Source of the DNA: Atriophallophorus winterbourni
Lineage: Eukaryota; Platyhelminthes; Trematoda; Plagiorchiida; Microphallidae
Assembly (NCBI GenBank): GCA_013407085.1
Contig: JACCGJ010003001.1
Location: forward strand, 1-64,000
Direction of reading: 5' to 3'
Length of the DNA stretch: 64,000 bases
Shown here: piece after piece, positions 10,335-20,362 of the stretch
How positions within the stretch are numbered: position 1 is the first letter of the stretch
How the letters are laid out: every line of letters starts with the position of its first letter
Notes under the pieces: model-generated
Databases searched by the model: none
Told to the model about the DNA's origin: nothing
What the model saw: only the letters and a program-made list of their open reading frames with translations
Position numbers and translations under genes: made by a program

Positions 10335-10735
10335 CATTTATCAGTCCGGTTGTTGCCAGCGGTCTCTAAAGTTCATGAACGATTTGTAGCAGACGAACTT
10401 ATCAAACACATGAAACAAAATAAGCTTCTGTTCAACGCACCGCACGGATTTTGGACAAGCCAATCCTGTCTCACCAATCTTCTATTAACTCTTGATAATT
10501 GGACTCGAGCCGTGGACGATGGATACCATTTCCATGCTTGTTACATGATATGTCTAAAGCTTTGAACGTGGTAACCACAGCATACTGCTACAAAAATTGG
10601 AGCACCTCGGGGTGTGCGGCAAAATACTGGCTTGGATACAGGATTACATGAGTGGTAGAGGTATCAGGGTCAGTGTTGATGGGGCACAACGTGACCGAGT
10701 CGCAGGAATCGCTGTTCAAAGCTGAGCAGAGTGGT
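10335..10735 (+). pseudogene. CR1-like RT N-terminal fragment
   Basis: Encodes LLPAVSKVHERFVADELIKH and LFNAPHGFWTSQSCLTNLLL, the RT region before motif A, matching 61025-61200. The motif A/B region (10560-10720) is recognisable only at nucleotide level: it resembles KAFDRVNHSILLQKL but has frameshifts and stops. It abuts a CR1 ORF1 fragment at about 10740. Confidence 0.7.
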
Positions 10736-10744
10736 ATAAACTCT

Positions 10745-11330
10745 GTAGTCGGGTGAGAATGGCCGCAGTTATTCCCTCATCAATAGTTCGAATAAACCGC
10801 TACCTGAAATCTCCTCACAAGGATGATCTTCGTCTTTTAAGAATAACGCTGCAATCTGCGGAGGACGTGGAAAACGTACTCTCGAATGCTTACCTTCTTA
10901 GAGGTGCTTCAGAGACTACATGTCGTATCCATGCAGAATTACCATGGTGGGAGCGAAAGTCCTCGAAGAAATCTCGAGAAGAAAGTAATCCAAGAAGTTT
11001 TGTAATTTTAGATGCTGTCGACGTACCATCTCAAGAAAAGTCTGAGCACGAAAACAAACAGTGGAAATATCTAGCCGAAACAATTGTTATTAAAAAATGC
11101 CATACATATGGATGTTTTTCAGGATACCGCAGTCTGCCAACTATAAAAGGCAAGGTCCTTGCCCCTTGAAGTTAACATTCTTCCCAACCGAAAAGACCGA
11201 TAATATCAAACACGATTGGAAAGCTAATAGAAAAACCTACCACAAAACGTCATGTTGAGCTTGCCCAAGGTAATAGCCGGAAGCAAGCAAACGGATAGTA
11301 GCGACCCTACAACGACTAGTGATGAGGTTC
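10745..11330 (+). pseudogene. CR1 ORF1 C-terminal part
   Basis: Plus-strand frame 10753-11169 has PHKDDLRLLRITLQSAEDVE, NVLSNAYLLRG, CRIHAELPWWERK and RSFVILDAVD. It corresponds segment by segment to 58700-58930 of the more complete copy (RLLRVNLENERDLENVLLNS and so on). ORF1 of CR1 elements is an RNA-binding protein of the retrotransposition particle. The N-terminal finger is missing and the C-terminus is degraded. Confidence 0.7.
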
Positions 11331-11337
11331 AACATGA

Positions 11338-12235
11338 ATGTCATGCGATAGCTTCAAAATACTTGAGTATTCCGACTCTAACCGAGTCGGCCCTCTGATA
11401 ACTTTCCATGATTTGAACACCACAAACTTTATAAGATGTTTATATAAAAATGTACAAAGCCTTCCAAACAAATTAGCTGAGTTAACTGATATAGGTTCTC
11501 GCTACTCACCTGACATTATCACCATTACAGTAACATGGTATTCTTCCCAATTGATTAAAACGGAGATATCAATTCTGAATATGAATTGCATAAGGAACGA
11601 CCGAGAAAGATGTGGTGGTGTTGCTCTTTATAAGCATAATCGTCTCCAGTGCCCATCAATAGACAACACAGAATTCACGTTTGAGGATACAATTTGGTGT
11701 TCTTTAACGCTGATGTCTGGTGAAGTTTGCATTATTAGTGTGGTCCACCGGGCTCATTCATCTACGGAATCGTACAACGAAAGGTTGATCCAAGTGATTC
11801 AGCGCTTGACTCGCACACAATAAGCAACGACAATTATTATGGGTGATTTCAATCTGTCCACCGTTTATCTCGGGGACGATCACTCCCCACAAACGCTAGA
11901 ATACCGATTAAGAGAAGTACTAGATTCAGTTCCGTATAACAACCATGTTCACGAATGCACCAGGAGGAGAGGTTCTGACCGATCCTCTGTCTTGGATTTG
12001 ATGTTACCATCGGAAGAAAAATCTATCGAAGCGATCGAATTTCATGCTACGCTGGGTCTTAGTGACCATTCAGTGTGTGTCTTTGACTATGTTTGCAGTA
12101 TTGAGCAATCTCTTGCTCCGAATGGGGTGGTTTGGCGGGTAGATAAATTGGCCATGAGTAAATCCCTCGCGCAGATTCCGCATTTTCAGACGCACAAGAT
12201 AAGCCTGACTCGCAATGGAACAAACTTGTAGGTTT
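11338..12235 (+). pseudogene. CR1 ORF2 endonuclease domain
   Basis: Two frames separated by a stop at about 11821. The first has YKNVQSLPNKLAEL, DIITITVTWYSS (normally ITETW, so the catalytic glutamate position reads V) and GGVALYKHNRLQC. The second has IIMGDFNLSTV, RRRGSDRSSVLDLML and LGLSDHSVCVFDY, the C-terminal histidine motif. This is the APE-type nuclease that nicks target DNA. Copy 56450-57030 is the same family, with many identical stretches. Confidence 0.8.
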
Positions 12236-13640
12236 TCTGAAACTGAAGATAGAAGAGAACTCACAGTATCTTCAGGAAATGTGAGTACATTAACTTCTTT
12301 TTGTTGTCCGCATCAGAACAAAAAAGTGGATAGCACTGAAGCAAGCAGCGTGGGTAAAGCATAAAGTGAACAATACTTCTACCTCTTGGCAGCATCTCCG
12401 TATGTTACGCAAGAAAGTGACTGCATTTAGAATAAGACGACTGGACGAAGGAGTTGGATAGAAGTTCTTGCATCCACGTCTGTTACCTAGACATTTTGAA
12501 AGCTTTTGACAGAGTCAATCATCATTTGCTATTTGCAAAACTGATGCGTTTAGGGATATGTGAACCACTCCTCCCATGTTTGCGCGACTATCTGTCAGAT
12601 CGCGACGCCCGAGTTAATTTTGAAGGAGTGCTATCCCAAACGTTCAAAACCACCAGTGGAGTCACACAAGGATCTGTGCTAATCCCACTCCACTTTCTGT
12701 GGTACATAAACGATTTGCCTTCCCACTCATATCGTCCAAAATGGTCTTGTTCGCGGATGATATGAAAATTTGGACGCCAATTAGTTCTGCAGAGAATTGT
12801 GAGAAAAAAACCAAATGGATTTGGATAGCGTGTCGAATTGAGCGGCCATGAATGACATGTCATTCAACATACAGAAATGTAAGATGCTACATCTTTTAGC
12901 AATAATGTTCCTTGAACATATCGATTGGCAACTGAAAACCTAGCATGAAGCTCGTTAGAAAAGAACCAAAGAGTGTGGATTAGCGGAAACCTGAAGTGTA
13001 CAGTGCACTGCCAGTATATATCGACGGGCCAACCGATTGTTAGGTATCTTTCGAAGAATATTTGGAAGATTCTCTCTGGTAACGTTACTGAGAATAATAA
13101 AAGTCTATCTTCGCCCTACGATGGAGTATGCGGTAGAGGTCTGGGATGCTTGGTTGCGCAAATATATTGCTCTCTTTGATATAATTTATCATAGAGCAAC
13201 AAGGATATTGATGAATCTCCGCAATGTTCCGTGTACCGAACAATTGCGACCTCTGGGTCTATGTGCCGTTATTCAAAGGAGGATACGACGCGATATTATT
13301 CTGACCTATGGAATTGTGTCTACCGAAGGACATCCATTAAAGCACTTGCTTGATGTGTGTGATGGAAAAGTGACACGCGGACATACTTTATCCCTTTACG
13401 TCCCAAGTTCCCGTATTGATTGTCGGCGCAATTTTTTCTTGGAAATCCCTACCTCAACATGTGGTGGACTTTCTTGCCAGGCGCAAACGAACATCATTCG
13501 TGAGCCTTAAATTTGATGTTCTCTATTGCTATTTTACTATTGTAATTTTCATGTTTTTATTCATACAGTAATCCTGTGGTGTTGTAAAGTATTACCTTTT
13601 TCAACCATAAATCCTTGAATCCATATATGTTTTTGTAGAT
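12236..13640 (+). pseudogene. CR1 ORF2 reverse transcriptase, internally deleted
   Basis: After a linker, the RT is entered late: SSCIHVCYLDILKAFDRVNH (12450-12510, motif A), TTSGVTQGSVLIP (12650-12690, motif B), then FADD is lost to a frameshift near 12760. The thumb LGIFRRIFGRFS, YLRPTMEYAVEVWDAWLRK and IYHRATRIL and the tail TRGHTLSLYVPSSRIDCRRN run to 13510. The finger subdomain before motif A is deleted (about 12430). The 3' UTR seems to end near 13640, where repeat X begins. Confidence 0.8.
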
Positions 13641-14455
13641 TTTGGCAATATTATATTGTGCGTACGCTAGTTCAGACTTTGATGTCATACGCAAAAATGA
13701 TTTTGCTGCGTACTAATTCAGGGATATCGTCCCGATAGACCAGTAAGAGCAACGGCCCTAAGACTAAGCCTTGAGTCTCGCCACGTTTAACTTTTACTGG
13801 GTTTGATAGCAATCCATCCACTCAAACCTGTAACTCTACCAATAAATTAATCCTATTATATTTTAACCAAAGAATCAGAGTCACGATCTCCCAGCATGTT
13901 GACATTTGGATGTCACGGTATATAGGCATTTTGTTCATCAACCTGCAGCGTATCGTCATCCTCTCGTTACATACGATTTGTCCCGATACACTGAATGACA
14001 ACCACTCAAATCAGCTAGCCTTGCTTTCTCACCGAAAAATTATCCACCTGTCAGTCAATTTTTCACTCCGCGTCAGGCTTTCATAGTTCAAGTCGTCAGT
14101 TGATGATTAACAGATTCATGTAGCACATCTTTTCTGTCGTGCAAACATAATATTGCGATGGCTTTATAAAACACCTGCAAGCATTCAACAAAATACACCA
14201 TGGACGTTGGAACCTGAACGTGTGTTTGAAACTTTCATATTATTTGCTCATATTGTGACTGAAAAACGTTACTACTGGGAATGGTATTATTTATTCATTT
14301 TAAGCGATTTTCCAACAATTAGCAAAGTGTAATCCATTCCGCTGAAAGAAAGCAGCACGACAGAAAATTAAATTCCATCAGGTCTTCGTTGACCGATATT
14401 CAATTCGATTAGAGTGAAAGTATAATGCTGCTCACATCCCCACACTTACACACCA
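13640..14455 (+). repeat. Unclassified repeat X, copy 1, first segment
   Basis: Collinear with 61860-62720: shared blocks include CAGCGTATC, TCATCCTCTCG and TACGATTTGTC, plus TTATAAAACACCTGCAAGCA and ACAATTAGC near 14300. The first 200 bases read on the minus strand are a CR1-like RT piece (DIPELVRSKIIFAYDIKVW). The rest has no recognised motif. The repeat is then interrupted by a reverse CR1 copy (14460-15430) and resumes at 15430. Confidence 0.65.
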
Positions 14456-14459
14456 GAAG

Positions 14460-15480
14460 CGGTTTATTCATAGATTTATTCATTGATGATATGCATGTTA
14501 AAAACTATGCTTTACACGACCGACAGAAATCCTCATCGGGTCGGATGGTAAATAATATCAAAATATTGTTAGATTACTGTCAAACGTGAAAAACATACTT
14601 TTCCATGTGGATATCTAGTGATTTTTTGAAAACTTCAACAGTTCCAGATTGTACCACACGAGTAGGTAAACTGTTCCACAGTTGCACATTGCGAACGGGA
14701 AATGCATATTTGCGGCAGTTCAACCTGCTGTGCTGTTGGTAAAGTTTCGATTGGTGACCTCGCAGATGTGTGTTATCGGAAAGGTGAAACAAACTACCGC
14801 AAGGATGATTTGTCCAAATGAAAATTAGTGCTCCTGGTTTCCGTCTGTATTCAGCCGAATGCAAATTCAATAATTTAAGTCGCGTTTCGTATGGATAATT
14901 TGATAGTCCCTGTACGAGTTTTGTCGCTCTGCGCTGTGGAGTTTCTAATAGCAGAATATCTTTTTCAACCAAGGATCTCATGCCGGTATAGCATATTCAA
15001 CATGAGGGCGGATGTACGTAGCAATCAATTTGCAGGCAATATTGGGGTCAAACGAACCTAGGACTCTTCTAAGGAGACCCGACTTGTTTTAGGCTTTGCA
15101 GGCAGCCAGTCGACATTGAATTGAGTTTCCTAAGTCTGATTGGATAATCACACCTAAATCTCTTTCGGCGGAGGAGGGTTTAATAACAGTGCGACCAAGA
15201 TAATATTCTTTGCTGGACTTCCTGTTTAGAGACAATAGGCTGCATTTCGAAGCATTCAGGGGCATTTCGTTGTCTAGGGACCAAGTGTGAATCATATCGA
15301 AATCCCGTTGCAGGTTCTGCGTGTCGTCTGTGGAGTTTATCTTGCGAAAAAGCTTTGCGTCATCAGCGAAAATAAGCACCGATGACGCAAAGCTTTGTCG
15401 CAAGATAAACTCCACTGACGACACGCAGCTAGATATATTAAGATTGGGATCAGTGCGCATTGAAAGAAATTTCAATGTTC
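14460..15480 (-). pseudogene. CR1-like element (family C), RT C-terminal part with fold-back
   Basis: On the minus strand: QSFASSVLIFADDAKLFRKI (motif C FADD intact), LQRDFDMIHTWSLDNEMPLN, RTVIKPSSAERDLGVIIQSD, and after a gap LLLETPQRRATKLVQGLSNY, with the tail SKLYQQHSRLNCRKYAFPVR and VQLWNSLPTRVV. The 3' end near 14460-14580 matches 41720-41850. At 15317-15428 the same RT segment occurs twice head to head. Stops and frame breaks are present, so it is non-functional. Confidence 0.8.
15317..15428. repeat. 48-bp near-perfect inverted repeat
   Basis: Arms 15317-15364 and 15381-15428 are complementary at about 46 of 48 positions, with a 16-base spacer. Both arms are RT motif C coding sequence of the CR1 copy, so this is a fold-back duplication made during or after insertion. 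Confidence 0.85.
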
Positions 15481-15780
15481 TAAAAATAATGTAGATTCAA
15501 ATAAAACATGGAAAATATTGTGAATGTGCGAGGTGCATGAGACATGCGTGCAAAACTCAATATTTCGAATAAAAAGCACAACTCCACCCACCGGCACAAC
15601 ACATGAACATGATTCGCCGGAAAGATATAGAGCGACAATTACGAACTCGGGTTTCATGATGATAGAACAGTTACAGCAAAAAGATCTTCGAAAGCATACA
15701 ATGATGGAGGACATGTTCCGTAGTCAAACAATATGCAATTCATCAATATCGGTTAAATAAGCCATGCGTGGCGAATGCAT
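15480..15780 (+). repeat. Repeat X, copy 1, second segment
   Basis: Closely matches 62760-63080: ATATTGTGAATGTGCGAGGT, GACATGCGTGCAAAAC, ATATAGAGCGACAATTACGA, GCATACAATGATGG and ATGCAATTCATC are shared in order. No protein motif was recognised on either strand. Confidence 0.75.
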
Positions 15781-15849
15781 AAAGTTTACGTGGTTGTTGG
15801 CCTACTTCTGTCGATATTAACCATGGATGTACATCATAATCCTAGGAAT

Positions 15850-16010
15850 TTTCGTGTTCTACAGCGTTTTGACGACTAAACAGTCCGATTTGAGCGTAAC
15901 AATATCTCCGCAGCGCATGGATTGATAGTCAGAACTCGGTATTAGGGCGTCAGTTGCACGCAGGCGGTGTGATCTGCGTTCAGCAGCCAAGAATAAAGTG
16001 TACATATTGG
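15850..16010 (-). pseudogene. RTE-A 3' end with zinc-finger remnant
   Basis: Minus reading gives AAERRSHRLRATDALIPSSD and a degraded CGDIVTLKSDCL, equivalent to the CGRDC...IGLFSH finger at the RTE-A C-terminus (compare 7010-7110 and 25190-25320). Confidence 0.65.
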
Positions 16011-16415
16011 CCTGAAATCTAGTGACAAATTTGTTTGAAGTGACATCCGATTGGGACTGGATTAATGGCGGGTGTTTTGATTGTTTGTTTTGCGTATTTG
16101 AGATGTGTTTATATGTTGAGACATCGTCATGAAGTTTCTTGGGGATAGTGTACAATCGATGTCCCCAGCACCACTTGGTGTTTGTTCGAGTACACCTCTC
16201 TAGCCTTTGCACAGCCAAGTACAACCTACAAGGCAGCAGGGAGTTGGCAGATAGACGCGCTGTGCGCCAGTTATCTACCTACGGGGCTTCTCTCCGGATT
16301 TTCCCTCTGGGTTTTCTCCCTAAGCCTTTCCCGCAATCGGGTGACCCACAAGGCAGTGGGGGTTTGGAGTCAGGGTTTTCCTTCCCATAGATGGATTGCC
16401 AGTAGCTGACGAGCT
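16011..16415. other. No gene recognised; probable RTE leader sequence
   Basis: Proline/serine-coding but motif-free stretch. Blocks such as ACCCACAAGGCAGTGGG recur in similar form near 5060, so it is probably upstream non-coding RTE sequence. Confidence 0.3.
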
Positions 16416-16580
16416 CCATCTGCCCGGAGCAAACAGGTTTTAAGGCGCCAGTCACCGGCCTTCGCGCCTTCTCCTGTCAGTGAGAGCAGTTTCGCCGGGC
16501 TTGTGAAAGCCATTCATGCAGGCCAGGAGTTGGACTTGGTTGTTTGAATCTATTTGAGACGCACGCTACGTGGGAGCATT
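16416..16580 (+). repeat. Dispersed repeat, copy 2 (first copy at 5131-5300)
   Basis: See blocks shared with 5131-5300. It lies about 55 bases upstream of the RTE family B tail. Confidence 0.6.
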
Positions 16581-16634
16581 TAATTGATAGTAGGTGGCTT
16601 ATTCCTACTATCACCCGCGGCTGTGACAAGCTTT

Positions 16635-17180
16635 GGAACCAACGCGTGTTTATCAAGCAGCGATCCGCCCTGTACTGCTTTACGGATGCAAGACATGGCC
16701 TTTAAGGTCACAGGATGTACGCACATTAGATGTGTTCGACTATTAGTGCCTCAGAGCAATCTTGGGCATCCGATATACGGACCGAGTATCTAACGCAGCA
16801 GTACAAGTGCGTTGCAGCGGACTATCTCCACGTTCCGCTCACATACAACGGCGAAGGCTGCAATGGTTTGGCCACGCCCTCCGAAAGACAGACACAGCAC
16901 TTCCAAAACTCGTCCTCGACCCCAAACCCGTTCGCACCTGGCGTCGGCGGCAAGGTGGTCAAGTGAAAACCTGGCTGTCAACTGTGAAAGAGGATGTAGA
17001 CACCCTGGGTCTGCGTACCGACTACGGAGTTCGCAGGTGAGAACGAGATTGGATCACGATCTGCAACGATCACGCCTCCGACCGACGTGCTCAGGCTGGT
17101 GCGATCCGAGACATCAATGAAGCCGGCTAATCGCCCCGTGAAGCCAGCCGCACAAAAGTAAGTAAAAAAAGTAAGTATTT
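16635..17180 (+). pseudogene. RTE-like ORF C-terminal tail, family B
   Basis: Best copy of this family: AAIRPVLLYGCKTWPLRSQD is readable with one frame change from 16655, then ILGIRYTDRVSNAAVQVR (16757 on), RRRLQWFGHALRKTDTALPK, LVLDPKPVRTWRRRQGGQVK and TWLSTVKEDVDTLG, a stop at 17040, then ERDWITICNDHASDRRAQAG and AIRDINEAG. This is the conserved post-RT region of fluke RTE elements. The copy ends at about 17180 in an AAGTAAGT/AGTAAGTA microsatellite, as RTE 3' ends often do. Confidence 0.8.
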
Positions 17181-17875
17181 GTGATGGGTGCGTGCTTTAT
17201 TATTTGTCCTGTGCTAAATAAACGCGTTTGTACATTCGGCTTATTTTTGTTGTCGGTGAACGCTATTATATCTTGACAGGATGAACTCATGGATGAAGCA
17301 ATAAACAATCGGTGTGTATGCTTGGAACGCGGGGAGATATCTTCTTCGTTTGGTTGATCTGATTTCAGAAACACGAAAGCAAATTGAACAGGCAATCAAT
17401 CAGCATTGAACCACCTAGTGATCACAATATTCAAGTGAAACATGTCTGTAACGGTTGTCTCTTCAATCTGATTTGTCAACCAATCTTGTATCAGAGGGTA
17501 CGTTTTAGGACCTCACCTCAATAGGTGCGTTAAATCAAACTTAAAAATAGCATATCCTTCGAATGCATATGACGTTGCCCACCACTTACTCCTTCGTAGG
17601 CTGACCTCGCTCGTACCGTTAACGATCTGCTTTCTGCTTTTGTATCGTGGCGGAGAGTGGTGTTCCGTATATATTTCGAAAGCTCAAGGTAATCACTCAT
17701 CGCATCTGAATTTCGCACATCCGCAATATGACATGCATTGGGTGCATCGCAAGACGGATATAAGCATTCTTTCAAGGTGATCTTATGCTTGCATGCAAAG
17801 TTCTTACAACTAATTCCCAGCCGTGGAAAACTTATTTCAAATTACTCTGTTAGCAACACCTAAGGTCCTCGTTAC
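17181..17875 (+). repeat. Repeat X, copy 1, third segment
   Basis: Matches the minus strand of 44180-44840 almost throughout (for example ATATCTTGACAGGATGAACT, CACCTAGTGATCACAATATT, CATATCCTTCGA and GCATGCAAAGTTC), and its last 340 bases match 63095-63460. In the 44-kb copy the same DNA is open for about 70 codons (MDEAIKNGVYACHAGRYLLR at its start); here the frame is broken. Function unknown. Confidence 0.7.
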
Positions 17876-17894
17876 AATTTAGAAATACCGTATG

Positions 17895-18815
17895 CATTTG
17901 AAAATGTCGAGCGGTTGCCGACTATTGAATATCTCGATACTCCCCCTAAGCTTGATGAGCTAAATAGAGCAATCGACAGCTTAGCGAATGGGAAGGCCTC
18001 TGATGACGACGGAATTCCACATAAGCTCATTAAATGCTGTAGATCAGCATTATTACAACCTCCTCACCATTTACAAAAGAAGTGTGTCCCACAAGAGATG
18101 CAAGACACAAAGATCATCAAGCTATTTAAGAATAAGGGAGATAGAGGCGACTGCAACAATGACAGAGGAATCTTCCTTCTGTATGTTGTAGACAAATTGT
18201 TTGCTAAAGTCTTACAGATCGGTTGCAAGTTTTAGCTTATAGAATTTTCTCCGTATCTCAATGTGGCTTCCGCAAGGGAAGATCAAACGTTGACATGATT
18301 TTCTCCCTGAGACAACTTCAAGAAAATTGTCGAGAACAGCGTATGCCATTATACGCTGTTTTTATTGATTTAACGGAGGCATTCGACTACGTCAGCAGGG
18401 AGGGTCTTTTCAAAATGCTTGATTTGATAGGCTGCTCCCCAAGACTGCTCAAACTCGTTATTTTATTCCACTCAGGCATGATCGGCTGAGTCCATTTTAA
18501 TGGTTTTCGTTCAGAAGCCTTTGAAATTCGCCGGGGCGTCAAACAAGGGTGTGTTCTTGCTCCCACGCTGTTCGGCATTTTCTTTTCTCTGCTTCTGAAG
18601 CACGCTTCCAGTACGAGGAGAGAAGGAATTCACCTACGCACGCGGAGTAATGGTAAGGTTTTCAACCTGAACAGGTCGAGAGCACAAACCAAAGCACGGA
18701 ATTTGCTAATCCGTGGCCTGTTGTTTGCCGACGATGCAACCGTTATTGCGCACTCCCAAGAGCACCTTCTGTCGCTAATGGACTGTTTCTCTTCGGCATG
18801 CAAAGACTATGGGCC
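17895..18815 (+). pseudogene. RTE-A reverse transcriptase fragment
   Basis: Plus strand: VERLPTIEYLDTPPKLDELN, RAIDSLANGKASDDDGIP, KIIKLFKNKGDRGDCNN and VVDKLFAKVL; after a frameshift QCGFRKGRSNVDMIFSLRQL, MPLYAVFIDLTEAFDYVSRE (motif A), a stop at about 18487, then RRGVKQGCVLAPTLFGIFFS (motif B) and LLIRGLLFADDATVIAHSQE (motif C, FADD intact), ending at about 18815. Both truncated ends and two frame breaks make it inactive. Confidence 0.85.
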
Positions 18816-20096
18816 AACAAAATAACTACATGTACGTCTCCAACCATCAATAGTGATACACAACTTTTTAGCCCACCGTACTGAAGCTAATAGTAACTTT
18901 CATTTTACTAACAGACGTCAGATTGAAAATAACTAATTGGAAACCGGTTAACTAATACAACTAAACTAAAACAATGTAGTCAACCAATAGACAACAATAA
19001 CACCGAAGTTGATCGTAAAAACATATCAAGTCGCCTCGATCATTTCTCCGATAAATTATCATATGCATGAACTTGAAAGAACTGAAATTTGGCCCAATCT
19101 TCTTATCCTTTTCAAGATATGGTGAGTAAGAAATCATTATGAAATTAGAAGAATTAGCCTCCACTGAAGATTACCCTCAAATAACATCGGAGTGACTGGT
19201 AGTGATGAGTTCTTTTTAATTATTCACCACTAAACTCTGGATAGTGAATTTGCCAGTCGTGTTTAGAATGAGTACTATCTATTTTTCGGGGCTCGGAATC
19301 GCCTTTTTTATCACGACGATCGGCACAATGTGTTCTCATCATTGGTGGGGATGTGTAGCAGATCACTTTATTTCATATTTTGCTAACGTCATTCAAATGC
19401 CTGTCAAAGTCACGTGTATATTGATTGACCTTGGTCGCATGGTCAGTGACACAACCTGTTCCAAAAATCAGATGGCGTGACATAGATAAAGATGTGGATA
19501 CTAAGAGCAACGAACAAGTTGATATCGGAAAAAAATAACGTAAACATGCAGCGAACTACAGTATGCCCTTTTCTCTATTCCATCTCTCCTTTTTATTCGA
19601 ACTTGATTGTACTGCATACCGACGTGACCTCGGAAAAGTTTCGTAATACGAGCGTTGTTTTGTGAGTCAATTAGAGGGGGTTCAAAAGACAAAGCCGTCG
19701 CTATAACGCAGTAGTTAGATAACACCACTACGGCCTAACCAAAAATTCTGTATAAACATAATTTTGCTTAACCTTGCAATGACTCGGAGTGTAATGAATT
19801 GAAATCCCTGAAAAATTGACCGATACATAATAAAGACACAATCATTGCCTCAATAAATATCGAATTCATCATCCAACAAATCCTTTAATTCAGCTTTGAA
19901 AGTGTGTCTTGTTATATAAAAAATATTGCAATTGTAACGAAAGCTCTGTATTGATCAAGCGGAATTAGCAAAAATTAAAACAGAAGGGTGATAATTTAAA
20001 ATAAACTGAAATAAAGCGTACAAATGGTGAGCATTTGAAGCGGAGTCTGTGCTCGCGAATTGTTGTAACGGATTATGTAAGTGAGCAAGCGCGACA
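18816..20096. other. Intergenic, downstream flank of the IgSF gene
   Basis: AT-rich, no recognised coding sequence. It should contain the 3' UTR and poly(A) site of the minus-strand gene ending at 20097; no signal was assigned confidently. Confidence 0.4.
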
Positions 20097-20362
20097 TCAC
20101 GGCGTTGATAATTCCATGAGTTCAGGCTGCGTCGGCTTTGTGCGAGCGATTGTTGATCGGATTCGCATCCTTCCGATTGCACGCAGTAAATGTTTTCTGA
20201 ACACGATAGCTAAAATCACACATGCCAGTACTAACACTGCCGTTAAGCAGATGGCTGCGATCGGCCCTGGTGCAAGTCCAGGAATATCAACTGTTCGCGG
20301 TGCCGATTTTGCGCCGATTCCTCCGTAGATGTGTAAATTCAAAATGAATTCATAAGATGAGC
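20097..20362 (-). CDS. IgSF gene exon 12: FN3 end, transmembrane helix, cytoplasmic tail, stop
   Basis: The strong acceptor TTATTTTCGCAG joins phase 1 to give GSSYEFILNLHIYGGIG (FN3 F-G strands) and TVDIP. The helix IAAICLTAVLVLACVILAIV is followed by a stop-transfer FRKHLLR and a tail rich in Arg/Thr (RMRIRSTIARTKPTQPELM...). TGA stop at 20097-20099. Confidence 0.85.

Noticed and set aside
9085..10735. Treating the CR1 pieces at 9085-9165 and 10335-10735 as one copy split by an insertion
   Set aside because: Both contain the same LLP(V/A)V segment, so they overlap rather than abut and are more likely two fragments.
15345..15375. CTGATGAC followed later by TTTCGC, superficially like a hammerhead core
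   Set aside because: It is the RT FADD coding sequence; no stem II or GAAAC in the right place.
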